This document shows, piece after piece, positions 50,178 to 62,708 of a DNA stretch of 64,000 nt. Below the pieces are notes generated by a model, which worked only from the letters and a program-made list of their open reading frames with translations, was not told the origin of the DNA and searched no databases. Position numbers and translations under genes: made by a program. Position 1 is the stretch's first letter; every line of letters starts with the position of its first letter. Location: contig OW051495.1 in the NCBI GenBank assembly GCA_932521035.1, forward strand, positions 1 through 64,000. The letters are read 5' to 3'. This DNA is from Oscheius dolichura. Its lineage: Eukaryota > Nematoda > Chromadorea > Rhabditida > Rhabditidae.

Positions 50178-53100
50178 GTCTATCCATCCATACAATTTTT
50201 GGACAAAGTGAATCCATCCATACGACTTTTGGACAAAGTGAATCCATCCATACGACTTTTGGACAAAGTGAATCCATCCATACGACTTTTGGACAAAGTG
50301 AATCCATCCATACGACTTTTGGACAAAGTGAATCCATCCATACGACTTTTGGACAAAGTGAATCCATCCATACGACTTTTGGACAAAGTGAATCCATCCA
50401 TACGACTTTTGGACAGAGTGAATCCATCCATACGACTTTTGGACAGAGTGAATCCATCCATACGACTTTTGGACAAAGTGAATCCATCCACACGACTTTT
50501 GGACAAAGTGAATCCATCCATACGACTTTTGGACAAAGTGAATCCATCCATACGACTTTTGGACAAAGTGAATCCATCCATACGACTTTTGGACAAAGTG
50601 AATCCATCCATACGACTTTTGGACAAAGTGAATCCATCCATACGACTTTTGGACAAAGTGAATCCATCCATACGACTTTTGGACAAAGTGAATCCATCCA
50701 TACGACTTTTGGACAAAGTGAATCCATCCATACGACTTTTGGACAAAGTGACTTCCACCCAAACGACTTTTGGACAAAGTGAATCCTTCAAACTCTTCCG
50801 TAAAAAACTCCTAGTCTATCCATCCATACAATTTTTGGACAAAGTGAATCCATCCATACGACTTTTGGACAAAGTGAATCCATCCATACGACTTTTGGAC
50901 AAAGTGAATCCATCCATACGACTTTTGGACAAAGTGAATCCATCCATACGACTTTTGGACAAAGTGAATCCATCCATACGACTTTTGGACAAAGTGAATC
51001 CACCCATACGACTTTTGGACAAAGTGAATCCTTCAAACTCTTCCGTAAAAAACTCCTAGTGAATCCATCCATACGACTTTTGGACAAAGTGAATCCATCC
51101 ATACGACTTTTGGACAAAGTGAATCCATCCACACGACTTTTGGACAAAGTGAATCCACCCATACGACTTTTGGACAAAGTGAATCCACCCATACGACTTT
51201 TGGACAAAGTGAATCCATCCATACGACTTTTGGACAAAGTGAATCCACCCATACGACTTTTGGACAAAGTGAATCCATCCATACGACTTTTGGACAAAGT
51301 GAATCCACCCATACGACTTTTGGACAAAGTGAATCCATCCACACGACTTTTGGACAAAGTGAATCCTTCAAACTCTTCCGTAAAAAACTCCTAGTCTATC
51401 CATCCATACAATTTTTGGACAAAGTGAATCCATCCATACGACTTTTGGACAGAGTGAATCCACCCATACGACTTTTGGACAAAGTGAATCCACCCATACG
51501 ACTTTTGGACAAAGTGAATCCACCCATACGACCTTTGGACAAAGTGAATCCATCCATACGACTTTTGGACAAAGTGAATCCATCCATACGACTTTTGGAC
51601 AAAGTGAATCCATCCATACGACTTTTGGACAAAGTGAATCCACCCATACGACTTTTGGACAAAGTGAATCCATCCATACAATTTTTGGACAAAGTGAATC
51701 CATCCATACGATTTTTGGACAGAGTGAATCCTTCAAACTCTTCCGTAAAAAACTCCTAGTGAATCCATCCATACAATTTTTGGACAAAGTGAATCCATCC
51801 ATACGACTTTTGGACAGAGTGAATCCACCCATACGACTTTTGGACAAAGTGAATCCATCCATACGACTTTTGGACAAAGTGAATCCATCCATACGACTTT
51901 TGGACAAAGTGAATCCATCCATACGACTTTTGGACAAAGTGAATCCATCCATACGACTTTTGGACAAAGTGAATCCATCCATACGACTTTTGGACAAAGT
52001 GAATCCATCCATACGACTTTTGGACAAAGTGAATCCTTCAAACTCTTCCGTAAAAAACTCCTAGTGAATCCATCCATACGACTTTTGGACAAAGTGAATC
52101 CATCCATACGACTTTTGGACAAAGTGAATCCATCCATACGACTTTTGGACAAAGTGAATCCATCCATACGACTTTTGGACAAAGTGAATCCTTCAAACTC
52201 TTCCGTAAAAAACTCCTAGTGAATCCATCCATACGACTTTTGGACAAAGTGAATCCATCCATACGACTTTTGGACAAAGTGAATCCATCCATACGACTTT
52301 TGGACAAAGTGAATCCATCCATACGACTTTTGGACAAAGTGAATCCTTCAAACTCTTCCGTAAAAAACTCCTAGTCTATCCATCCATACAATTTTTGGAC
52401 AAAGTGAATCCATCCATACGACTTTTGGACAAAGTGAATCCATCCATACGACTTTTGGACAAAGTGAATCCATCCATACGACTTTTGGACAAAGTGAATC
52501 CATCCATACGACTTTTGGACAAAGTGAATCCATCCATACGACTTTTGGACAAAGTGAATCCATCCACACGACTTTTGGACAAAGTGAATCCACCCATACG
52601 ACTTTTGGACAAAGTGAATCCACCCATACGACTTTTGGACAAAGTGAATCCATCCATACGACTTTTGGACAAAGTGAATCCACCCATACGACTTTTGGAC
52701 AAAGTGAATCCATCCATACGACTTTTGGACAAAGTGAATCCACCCATACGACTTTTGGACAAAGTGAATCCATCCACACGACTTTTGGACAAAGTGAATC
52801 CTTCAAACTCTTCCGTAAAAAACTCCTAGTCTATCCATCCATACAATTTTTGGACAAAGTGAATCCATCCATACGACTTTTGGACAGAGTGAATCCACCC
52901 ATACGACTTTTGGACAAAGTGAATCCGCCCATACGACTTTTGGACAAAGTGAATCCACCCATACGACTTTTGGACAAAGTGAATCCATCCATACGACTTT
53001 TGGACAAAGTGAATCCATCCATACGACTTTTGGACAAAGTGAATCCATCCATACGACTTTTGGACAAAGTGAATCCACCCATACGACTTTTGGACAAAGT

Positions 53101-56100
53101 GAATCCATCCATACAATTTTTGGACAAAGTGAATCCATCCATACGATTTTTGGACAGAGTGAATCCTTCAAACTCTTCCGTAAAAAACTCCTAGTGAATC
53201 CATCCATACAATTTTTGGACAAAGTGAATCCATCCATACGACTTTTGGACAGAGTGAATCCACCCATACGACTTTTGGACAAAGTGAATCCATCCATACG
53301 ACTTTTGGACAAAGTGAATCCATCCATACGACTTTTGGACAAAGTGAATCCATCCATACGACTTTTGGACAAAGTGAATCCATCCATACGACTTTTGGAC
53401 AAAGTGAATCCATCCATACGACTTTTGGACAAAGTGAATCCATCCATACGACTTTTGGACAAAGTGAATCCTTCAAACTCTTCCGTAAAAAACTCCTAGT
53501 GAATCCATCCATACGACTTTTGGACAAAGTGAATCCATCCATACGACTTTTGGACAAAGTGAATCCATCCATACGACTTTTGGACAAAGTGAATCCATCC
53601 ATACGACTTTTGGACAAAGTGAATCCTTCAAACTCTTCCGTAAAAAACTCCTAGTGAATCCATCCATACGACTTTTGGACAAAGTGAATCCATCCATACG
53701 ACTTTTGGACAGAGTGAATCCTTCAAACTCTTCCGTAAAAAACTCCTAGTCTATCCATCCATACAATTTTTGGACAAAGTGAATCCATCCATACGACTTT
53801 TGGACAAAGTGAATCCATCCATACGACTTTTGGACAAAGTGAATCCATCCATACGACTTTTGGACAAAGTGAATCCATCCATACGACTTTTGGACAAAGT
53901 GAATCCATCCATACGACTTTTGGACAAAGTGAATCCATCCATACGACTTTTGGACAAAGTGAATCCATCCATACGACTTTTGGACAAAGTGAATCCTTCA
54001 AACTCTTCCGTAAAAAACTCCTAGTCTATCCATCCATACAATTTTTGGACAAAGTGAATCCATCCATACGACTTTTGGACAAAGTGAATCCATCCATACG
54101 ACTTTTGGACAAAGTGAATCCATCCATACGACTTTTGGACAAAGTGAATCCATCCATACGACTTTTGGACAAAGTGAATCCATCCATACGACTTTTGGAC
54201 AAAGTGAATCCACCCATACGACTTTTGGACAAAGTGAATCCTTCAAACTCTTCCGTAAAAAACTCCTAGTGAATCCATCCATACGACTTTTGGACAAAGT
54301 GAATCCATCCACACGACTTTTGGACAAAGTGAATCCACCCATACGACTTTTGGACAAAGTGAATCCATCCATACGACTTTTGGACAAAGTGAATCCACCC
54401 ATACGACTTTTGGACAAAGTGAATCCACCCATACGACTTTTGGACAAAGTGAATCCATCCATACGACTTTTGGACAAAGTGAATCCACCCATACGACTTT
54501 TGGACAAAGTGAATCCATCCATACAATTTTTGGACAAAGTGAATCCATCCACACGACTTTTGGACAAAGTGAATCCATCCATACGACTTTTGGACAAAGT
54601 GAATCCATCCATACGACTTTTGGACAAAGTGAATCCATCCATACGACTTTTGGACAAAGTGAATCCACCCAAACGGCTTTTGGACAGAGTGAATCCTTCA
54701 AACTCTTCCGTAAAAAACTCCTAGTGAATCCATCCATACAATTTTTGGACAAAGTGAATCCATCCATACGACTTTTGGACAAAGTGAATCCATCCATACG
54801 ACTTTTGGACAAAGTGAATCCATCCATACGACTTTTGGACAGAGTGAATCCTTCAAACTCTTCCTTAAAAAACTCCTAGTGAATCCATCCATACAATTTT
54901 TGGACAAAGTGAATCCTTCAAACTCTTCCGTAAAAAACTCCTAGTGAATCCATCCATACGACTTTTGGACAAAGTGAATCCATCCATACGACTTTTGGAC
55001 AAAGTGAATCCATCCATACGACTTTTGGACAAAGTGAATCCATCCATACGACTTTTGGACAAAGTGAATCCTTCAAACTCTTCCGTAAAAAACTCCTAGT
55101 CTATCCATCCATACAATTTTTGGACAAAGTGAATCCATCCATACGACTTTTGGACAAAGTGAATCCATCCATACGACTTTTGGACAAAGTGAATCCATCC
55201 ATACGACTTTTGGACAAAGTGAATCCATCCATACGACTTTTGGACAAAGTGAATCCATCCATACGACTTTTGGACAAAGTGAATCCACCCATACGACTTT
55301 TGGACAAAGTGAATCCTTCAAACTCTTCCGTAAAAAACTCCTAGTGAATCCATCCATACGACTTTTGGACAAAGTGAATCCATCCATACGACTTTTGGAC
55401 AAAGTGAATCCATCCACACGACTTTTGGACAAAGTGAATCCACCCATACGACTTTTGGACAAAGTGAATCCATCCATACGACTTTTGGACAAAGTGAATC
55501 CACCCATACGACTTTTGGACAAAGTGAATCCATCCATACGACTTTTGGACAAAGTGAATCCACCCATACGACTTTTGGACAAAGTGAATCCATCCATACG
55601 ACTTTTGGACAAAGTGAATCCATCCACACGACTTTTGGACAAAGTGAATCCACCCATACGACTTTTGGACAAAGTGAATCCATCCATACGACTTTTGGAC
55701 AAAGTGAATCCACCCATACGACTTTTGGACAAAGTGAATCCTTCAAACTCTTCCGTAAAAAACTCCTAGTCTATCCATCCATACAATTTTTGGACAAAGT
55801 GAATCCATCCATAAGACTTTTGGACAGAGTGAATCCACCCATACGACTTTTCGACAAAGTGAATCCACCCATACGACTTTTGGACAAAGTGAATCCATCC
55901 ACACGACTTTTGGACAAAGTGAATCCATCCATACGACTTTTGGACAAAGTGAATCCATCCATACGACTTTTGGACAAAGTGAATCCATCCATACGACTTT
56001 TGGACAAAGTGAATCCACCCAAACGGCTTTTGGACAGAGTGAATCCTTCAAACTCTTCCGTAAAAAACTCCTAGTGAATCCATCCATACAATTTTTGGAC

Positions 56101-56513
56101 AAAGTGAATCCATCCATACGACTTTTGGACAAAGTGAATCCATCCATACGACTTTTGGACAGAGTGAATCCATCCATACGACTTTTGGACAAAGTGAATC
56201 CATCCATACGACTTTTGGACAGAGTGAATCCTTCAAACTCTTCCTTAAAAAACTCCTAGTGAATCCATCCATACAATTTTTGGACAAAGTGAATCCATCC
56301 ATACGACTTTTGGACAGAGTGAATCCTTCAAACTCTTCCGTAAAAAACTCCTAGTCTATCCATCCATACAATTTTTGGACAAAGTGAATCCATCCATACG
56401 ACTTTTGGACAGAGTGAATCCTTCAAACTCTTCCGTAAAAAACTCCTAGTGAATCCATCCATACGACTTTTGGACAAAGTGAATCCTTCAAACTCTTCCG
56501 TAAAAAACTCCTA
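50178..56513. repeat. Domain alpha, copy 3 (rearranged)
   Basis: Runs 20,7,10,11,9,4,4,14,11,9,4,2,8,7,14,4,1,4,7,13,9,5,2,2,1. The start matches alpha1 and alpha2 (807 to 51024, offset 50,217). The 20-run ends with a 31-bp unit (50748-50778). The first 14-run (52374-52793) is a fusion of two alpha runs. The 13-run at 55344 matches that at 25301 of alpha2 in every unit I compared, whereas alpha1 has a 20-run there. Private changes include ACGACCTTTGG near 51530 and AATCCGCCC near 52926. Confidence 0.92.
50748..50778. repeat. 31-bp A unit (GTGACTTCCACCC)
   Basis: The last unit of the alpha3 20-run. Its counterparts at 17481-17510 and 21291-21320 begin GTGAATCCACCC and are 30 bp, so this unit differs by one inserted base plus a substitution. 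It is a private change of alpha3. Confidence 0.9.
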
Positions 56514-57833
56514 GTGAATCCATCCATACGACTTTTGGACAAAGTGAATCTATCCATACGACTTTTGGACAAAGTGAATCCATCCATACGACTTTTGGAC
56601 AAAGTGAATCCACCCAAACGACTTTTGGACAATGTGAATCCATCCATACGACTTTTGGACAAAGTGAATCCACCCATACGACTTTTGGACAAAGTGAATC
56701 CACCCATACGACTTTTGGACAAAGTGAATCCATCCATACGACTTTTGGACAAAGTGAATCCATCCATACGACTTTTGGACAGAGTGAATCCATCCATACG
56801 ACTTTCTGACAAAGTGAATCCATCCATACGACTTTTGGACAAAGTGAATCCTTCAAACTCTTCCGTAAAAAACTCCTAGTGAATCCATCCATACGACTTT
56901 TGGACAAAGTGAATCCATCCATACGACTTTTGGACAGAGTGAATCCATCCATACGACTTTTGGACAGAGTGAATCCATCCATACGACTTTTGGACAGAGT
57001 GAATCCATCCATACGACTTTTGGACAAAGTGAATCCATCCACACGACTTTTGGACAAAGTGAATCCACCCAAACGGCTTTTGGACAGAGTGAATCCTTCA
57101 AACTCTTCCGTAAAAAACTCCTAGTGAATCCATCCATACAATTTTTGGACAAAGTGAATCCATCCATACGACTTTTGGACAAAGTGAATCCATCCATACG
57201 ACTTTTGGACAAAGTGAATCCATCCATACGACTTTTGGACAAAGTGAATCCATCCATACGACTTTTGGACAAAGTGAATCCATCCATACGACTTTTGGAC
57301 AAAGTGAATCCATCCATACGACTTTTGGACAAAGTGAATCCATCCATACGACTTTTGGACAAAGTGAATCCATCCATACGACTTTTGGACAGAGTGAATC
57401 CATCCATACGACTTTTGGACAAAGTGAATCCTTCAAACTCTTCCGTAAAAAACTCCTAGTGAATCCATCCATACGACTTTTGGACAAAGTGAATCCATCC
57501 ACACGACTTTTGGACAAAGTGAATCCTTCAAACTCTTCCGTAAAAAACTCCTAGTGAATCCATCCATACGACTTTTGGACAAAGTGAATCCATCCATACG
57601 ACTTTTGGACAAAGTGAATCCTTCAAACTCTTCCGTAAAAAACTCCTAGTGAATCCATCCATACGACTTTTGGACAAAGTGAATCTATCCATACGACTTT
57701 TGGACAAAGTGAATCCATCCACACGACTTTTGGACAAAGTGAATCCATCCATACGACTTTTGGACAAAGTGAATCCATCCACACGACTTTTGGACAAAGT
57801 GAATCCTTCAAACTCTTCCGTAAAAAACTCCTA
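56514..57833. repeat. Domain beta, copy 3 (short)
   Basis: Runs 11,7,10,2,2,5. The opening 11-run has the same composition as at 5981 and 26381, with a private TTTCTGAC unit near 56803 (elsewhere TTTTGGAC). Only one partial 1,415-bp cycle is present before gamma-type runs begin, in contrast to about 7 kb in beta1 and 14.6 kb in beta2. Confidence 0.9.
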
Positions 57834-59823
57834 GTGAATCCATCCATACGACTTTTGGACAAAGTGAATCCTTCAAACTCTTCCGTAAAAAACTCCTAGT
57901 GAATCCATCCATACAATTTTTGGACAAAGTGAATCCATCCATACGACTTTTGGACAAAGTGAATCCATCCACACGACTTTTGGACAAAGTGAATCCTTCA
58001 AACTCTTCCGTAAAAAACTCCTAGTGAATCCATCCATACGACTTTTGGACAAAGTGAATCCTTCAAACTCTTCCGTAAAAAACTCCTAGTGAATCCATCC
58101 ATACAATTTTTGGACAAAGTGAATCCATCCATACGACTTTTGGACAAAGTGAATCCATCCACACGACTTTTGGACAAAGTGAATCCTTCAAACTCTTCCG
58201 TAAAAAACTCCTAGTGAATCCATCCATACGACTTTTGGACAAAGTGAATCCACCCAAACGACTTTTGGACAAAGTGAATCCATCCATACGACTTTTGGAC
58301 AAAGTGAATCGATCCATACGACTTTTGGACAAAGTGAATCCATCCATACGACTTTTGGACAAAGTGAATCCATCCATACGACTTTTGGACAAAGTGAATC
58401 CATCCACACGACTTTTGGACAAAGTGAATCCTTCAAACTCTTCCGTAAAAAACTCCTAGTGAATCCATCCATACGACTTTTGGACAAAGTGAATCCATCC
58501 ATACGACTTTTGGACAAAGTGAATCCATCCATACGACTTTTGGACAAAGTGAATCCATCCATACGACTTTTGGACAAAGTGAATCCATCCATACGACTTT
58601 TGGACAAAGTGAATCCATCCATACGACTTTTGGACAAAGTGAATCCATCCATACGACTTTTGGACAAAGTGAATCCATCCATACGACTTTTGGACAGAGT
58701 GAATCCATCCATACGACTTTTGGACAAAGTGAATCCTTCAAACTCTTCCGTAAAAAACTCCTAGTGAATCCATCCATACGACTTTTGGACAAAGTGAATC
58801 CATCCACACGACTTTTGGACAAAGTGAATCCTTCAAACTCTTCCGTAAAAAACTCCTAGTGAATCCATCCATACGACTTTTGGACAAAGTGAATCCATCC
58901 ATACGACTTTTGGACAAAGTGAATCCTTCAAACTCTTCCGTAAAAAACTCCTAGTGAATCCATCCATACGACTTTTGGACAAAGTGAATCTATCCATACG
59001 ACTTTTGGACAAAGTGAATCCATCCATACGACTTTTGGACAAAGTGAATCCATCCATACGACTTTTGGACAAAGTGAATCCATCCACACGACTTTTGGAC
59101 AAAGTGAATCCTTCAAACTCTTCCGTAAAAAACTCCTAGTGAATCCATCCATACGACTTTTGGACAAAGTGAATCCTTCAAACTCTTCCGTAAAAAACTC
59201 CTAGTGAATCCATCCATACAATTTTTGGACAAAGTGAATCCATCCATACGACTTTTGGACAAAGTGAATCCATCCACACGACTTTTGGACAAAGTGAATC
59301 CTTCAAACTCTTCCGTAAAAAACTCCTAGTGAATCCATCCATACGACTTTTGGACAAAGTGAATCCTTCAAACTCTTCCGTAAAAAACTCCTAGTGAATC
59401 CATCCATACAATTTTTGGACAAAGTGAATCCATCCATACGACTTTTGGACAAAGTGAATCCATCCACACGACTTTTGGACAAAGTGAATCCTTCAAACTC
59501 TTCCGTAAAAAACTCCTAGTGAATCCATCCATACGACTTTTGGACAAAGTGAATCCACCCAAACGACTTTTGGACAAAGTGAATCCACCCAAACGACTTT
59601 TGGACAAAGTGAATCCACCCAAACGACTTTTGGACAAAGTGAATCCATCCATACGACTTTTGGACAAAGTGAATCGATCCATACGACTTTTGGACAAAGT
59701 GAATCCATCCATACGACTTTTGGACAAAGTGAATCCATCCATACGACTTTTGGACAAAGTGAATCCATCCACACGACTTTTGGACAAAGTGAATCCTTCA
59801 AACTCTTCCGTAAAAAACTCCTA
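57834..59823. repeat. Gamma and beta runs in two tandem rounds
   Basis: Runs 1,3,1,3,7,9,2,2,5, then 1,3,1,3,9. With the preceding 10,2,2,5 this forms a tandem repeat of about 1,305 bp (57424 to 58729 in B-unit starts). The 190-bp 1,3 block is doubled in both rounds (57834-58213 and 59139-59518). The second round matches gamma1 at offset 18,136, including three consecutive CCCAAACGAC units. Confidence 0.9.
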
Positions 59824-61543
59824 GTGAATCCATCCATACGACTTTTGGACAAAGTGAATCCATCCATACGACTTTTGGACAAAGTGAATCCATCCATACG
59901 ACTTTTGGACAAAGTGAATCCATCCATACGACTTTTGGACAAAGTGAATCCATCCATACGACTTTTGGACAAAGTGAATCCATCCATACGACTTTTGGTC
60001 AAAGTGAATCCATCCATACGACTTTTGGACAAAGTGAATCCATCCATACGACTTTTGGACAAAGTGAATCCATCCATACGACTTTTGGACAAAGTGAATC
60101 CACCCATACGACTTTTGGACAAAGTGAATCCACCCATACGACTTTTGGACAAAGTGAATCCACCCATACGACTTTTGGACAGAGTGAATCCTTCAAACTC
60201 TTCCGTAAAGAACTCCTAGTGAATCCATCCATACAATTTTTGGACAAAGTGAATCCATCCATACGACTTTTGGACAAAGTGAATCCATCCATACGACTTT
60301 TGGACAAAGTGAATCCATCCATACGACTTTTGGACAAAGTGAATCCATCCATACGACTTTTGGACAAAGTGAATCCTTCAAACTCTTCCGTAAAAAACTC
60401 CTAGTCTATCCATCCATACAATTTTTGGACAAAGTGAATCCATCCATACGACTTTTGGACAAAGTGAATCCTTCAAACTCTTCCGTAAAAAACTCCTAGT
60501 GAATCCATCCATACGACTTTTGGACAAAGTGAATCCATCCATACGACTTTTGGACAAAGTGAATCCATCCATACGACTTTTGGACAAAGTGAATCCATCC
60601 ATACGACTTTTGGACAAAGTGAATCCATCCATACGACTTTTGGACAAAGTGAATCCATCCATACGACTTTTGGACAAAGTGAATCCATCCATACGACTTT
60701 TGGACAAAGTGAATCCATCCATACGACTTTTGGACAAAGTGAATCCACCCATACGACTTTTGGACAAAGTGAATCCATCCATACGACTTTTGGACAAAGT
60801 GAGTCCATCCATACGACTTTTGGACAAAGTGAATCCATCCACACGACTTTTGGACAAAGTGAATCCACCCATACGACTTTTGGACAAAGTGAATCCATCC
60901 ACACGACTTTTGGACACAGTGAATCCATCCATACGACTTTTGGACAAAGTGAATCCACCCATACGACTTTTGGACAAAGTGAATCCATCCATACGACTGT
61001 TGGACAAAGTGAATCCACCCATACGACTTTTGGACAAAGTGAATCCATCCATACGACTTTTGGACAAAGTGAATCCATCCACACGACTTTTGGACAAAGT
61101 GAATCCACCCATACGACTTTTGGACAGAGTGAATCCTTCAAACTCTTCCGTAAAAAACTCCTAGTCTATCCATCCATACAATTTTTGGACAAAGTGAATC
61201 CACCCATACGACTTTTGGACAGAGTGAATCCTTCAAACTCTTCCTTAAAAAACTCCTAGTCTATCCATCCATACAATTTTTGGACAAAGTGAATCCATCC
61301 ATACGACTTTTGGACAGAGTGAATCCTTCAAACTCTTCCGTAAAAAACTCCTAGTCTATCCATCCATACAATTTTTGGACAAAGTGAATCCATCCATACG
61401 ACTTTTGGACATAGTGAATCCTTCAAACTCTTCCTTAAAAAACTCCTAGTCTATCCATCCATACAATTTTTGGACAAAGTGAATCCATCCATACGACTTT
61501 TGGACAGAGTGAATCCTTCAAACTCTTCCGTAAAAAACTCCTA
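59824..61543. repeat. Domain delta, copy 2
   Basis: Runs 12,5,2,21,2,2,2,2. It matches delta1 at offset 18,136: AAAGAA-type B (60184), a 21-unit run with GAGTCC (near 60800) and GGACACAGT, and CTTCCTT-type B units at 61224 and 61414. Runs 12 and 5 replace 11 and 6, so one unit moved across a B with no net length change. In the 21-run I count three base differences over 630 bp against delta1. A private TTTTGGTCAAAG unit lies near 59996. Confidence 0.9.
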
Positions 61544-62708
61544 GTGAATCCATCCATACAATTTTTGGACAAAGTGAATCCATCCATACGACTTTTGGAC
61601 AAAGTGAATCCATCCATACGACTTTTGGACAAAGTGAATCCATCCATACGACTTTTGGACAAAGTGAATCCATCCATACGACTTTTGGACAAAGTGAATC
61701 CATCCATACGACTTTTGGACAAAGTGAATCCACCCAAACGACTTTTGGACAAAGTGAATCCTTCAAACTCTTCCGTAAAAAACTCCTAGTGAATCCATCC
61801 ATACGACTTTTGGACAAAGTGAATCCATCCATACGACTTTTGGACAAAGTGAATCCACCCATACGACTTTTGGACAAAGTGAATCCACCCATACGACTTT
61901 TGGACAAAGTGAATCCATCCATACGACTTTTGGACAAAGTGAATCCACCCAAACGACTTTTGGACAAAGTGAATCCTTCAAACTCTTCCGTAAAAAACTC
62001 CTAGTGAATCCATCCATACGACTTTTGGACAAAGTGAATCCATCCATACGACTTTTGGACAAAGTGAATCCATCCATACGACTTTTGGACAAAGTGAATC
62101 CATCCACACGACTTTTGGACAAAGTGAATCCACCCATACGACTTTTGGACAGAGTGAATCCTTCAAACTCTTCCGTAAAAAACTCCTAGTGAATCCATCC
62201 ATACAATTTTTGGACAAAGTGAATCCATCCATACGACTTTTGGACAAAGTGAATCCATCCATACGACTTTTGGACAAAGTGAATCCATCCATACGACTTT
62301 TGGACAAAGTGAATCCATCCATACGACTTTTGGACAAAGTGAATCCATCCATACGACTTTTGGACAAAGTGAATCCACCCAAACGACTTTTGGACAAAGT
62401 GAATCCTTCAAACTCTTCCGTAAAAAACTCCTAGTGAATCCATCCATACGACTTTTGGACAAAGTGAATCCATCCATACGACTTTTGGACAAAGTGAATC
62501 CACCCATACGACTTTTGGACAAAGTGAATCCACCCATACGACTTTTGGACAAAGTGAATCTATCCATACGACTTTTGGACAAAGTGAATCCATCCACACG
62601 ACTTTTGGACAAAGTGAATCCATCCATACGACTTTTGGACAAAGTGAATCCATCCACACGACTTTTGGACAAAGTGAATCCTTCAAACTCTTCCGTAAAA
62701 AACTCCTA
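61544..62708. repeat. Domain zeta (645-bp tandem duplication with hybrid end)
   Basis: Runs 7,6,5,7,8. The first three runs (61544-62188, 645 bp) begin to repeat at 62189: the second 7-run matches the first, and the first four units of the 8-run match the 6-run. From about 62554 the 8-run switches to a beta-type 5-run (GAATCTATCC, CACACGAC, plain, CACACGAC). The 7 and 6 runs resemble those opening epsilon1 at 12971. Confidence 0.87.

Noticed and set aside
50199-51059. Forward open frame passing through a B unit
   Set aside because: It exists only because the 31-bp unit at 50748 moves the frame so that B is read in its open frame. It is a by-product of a one-base insertion.
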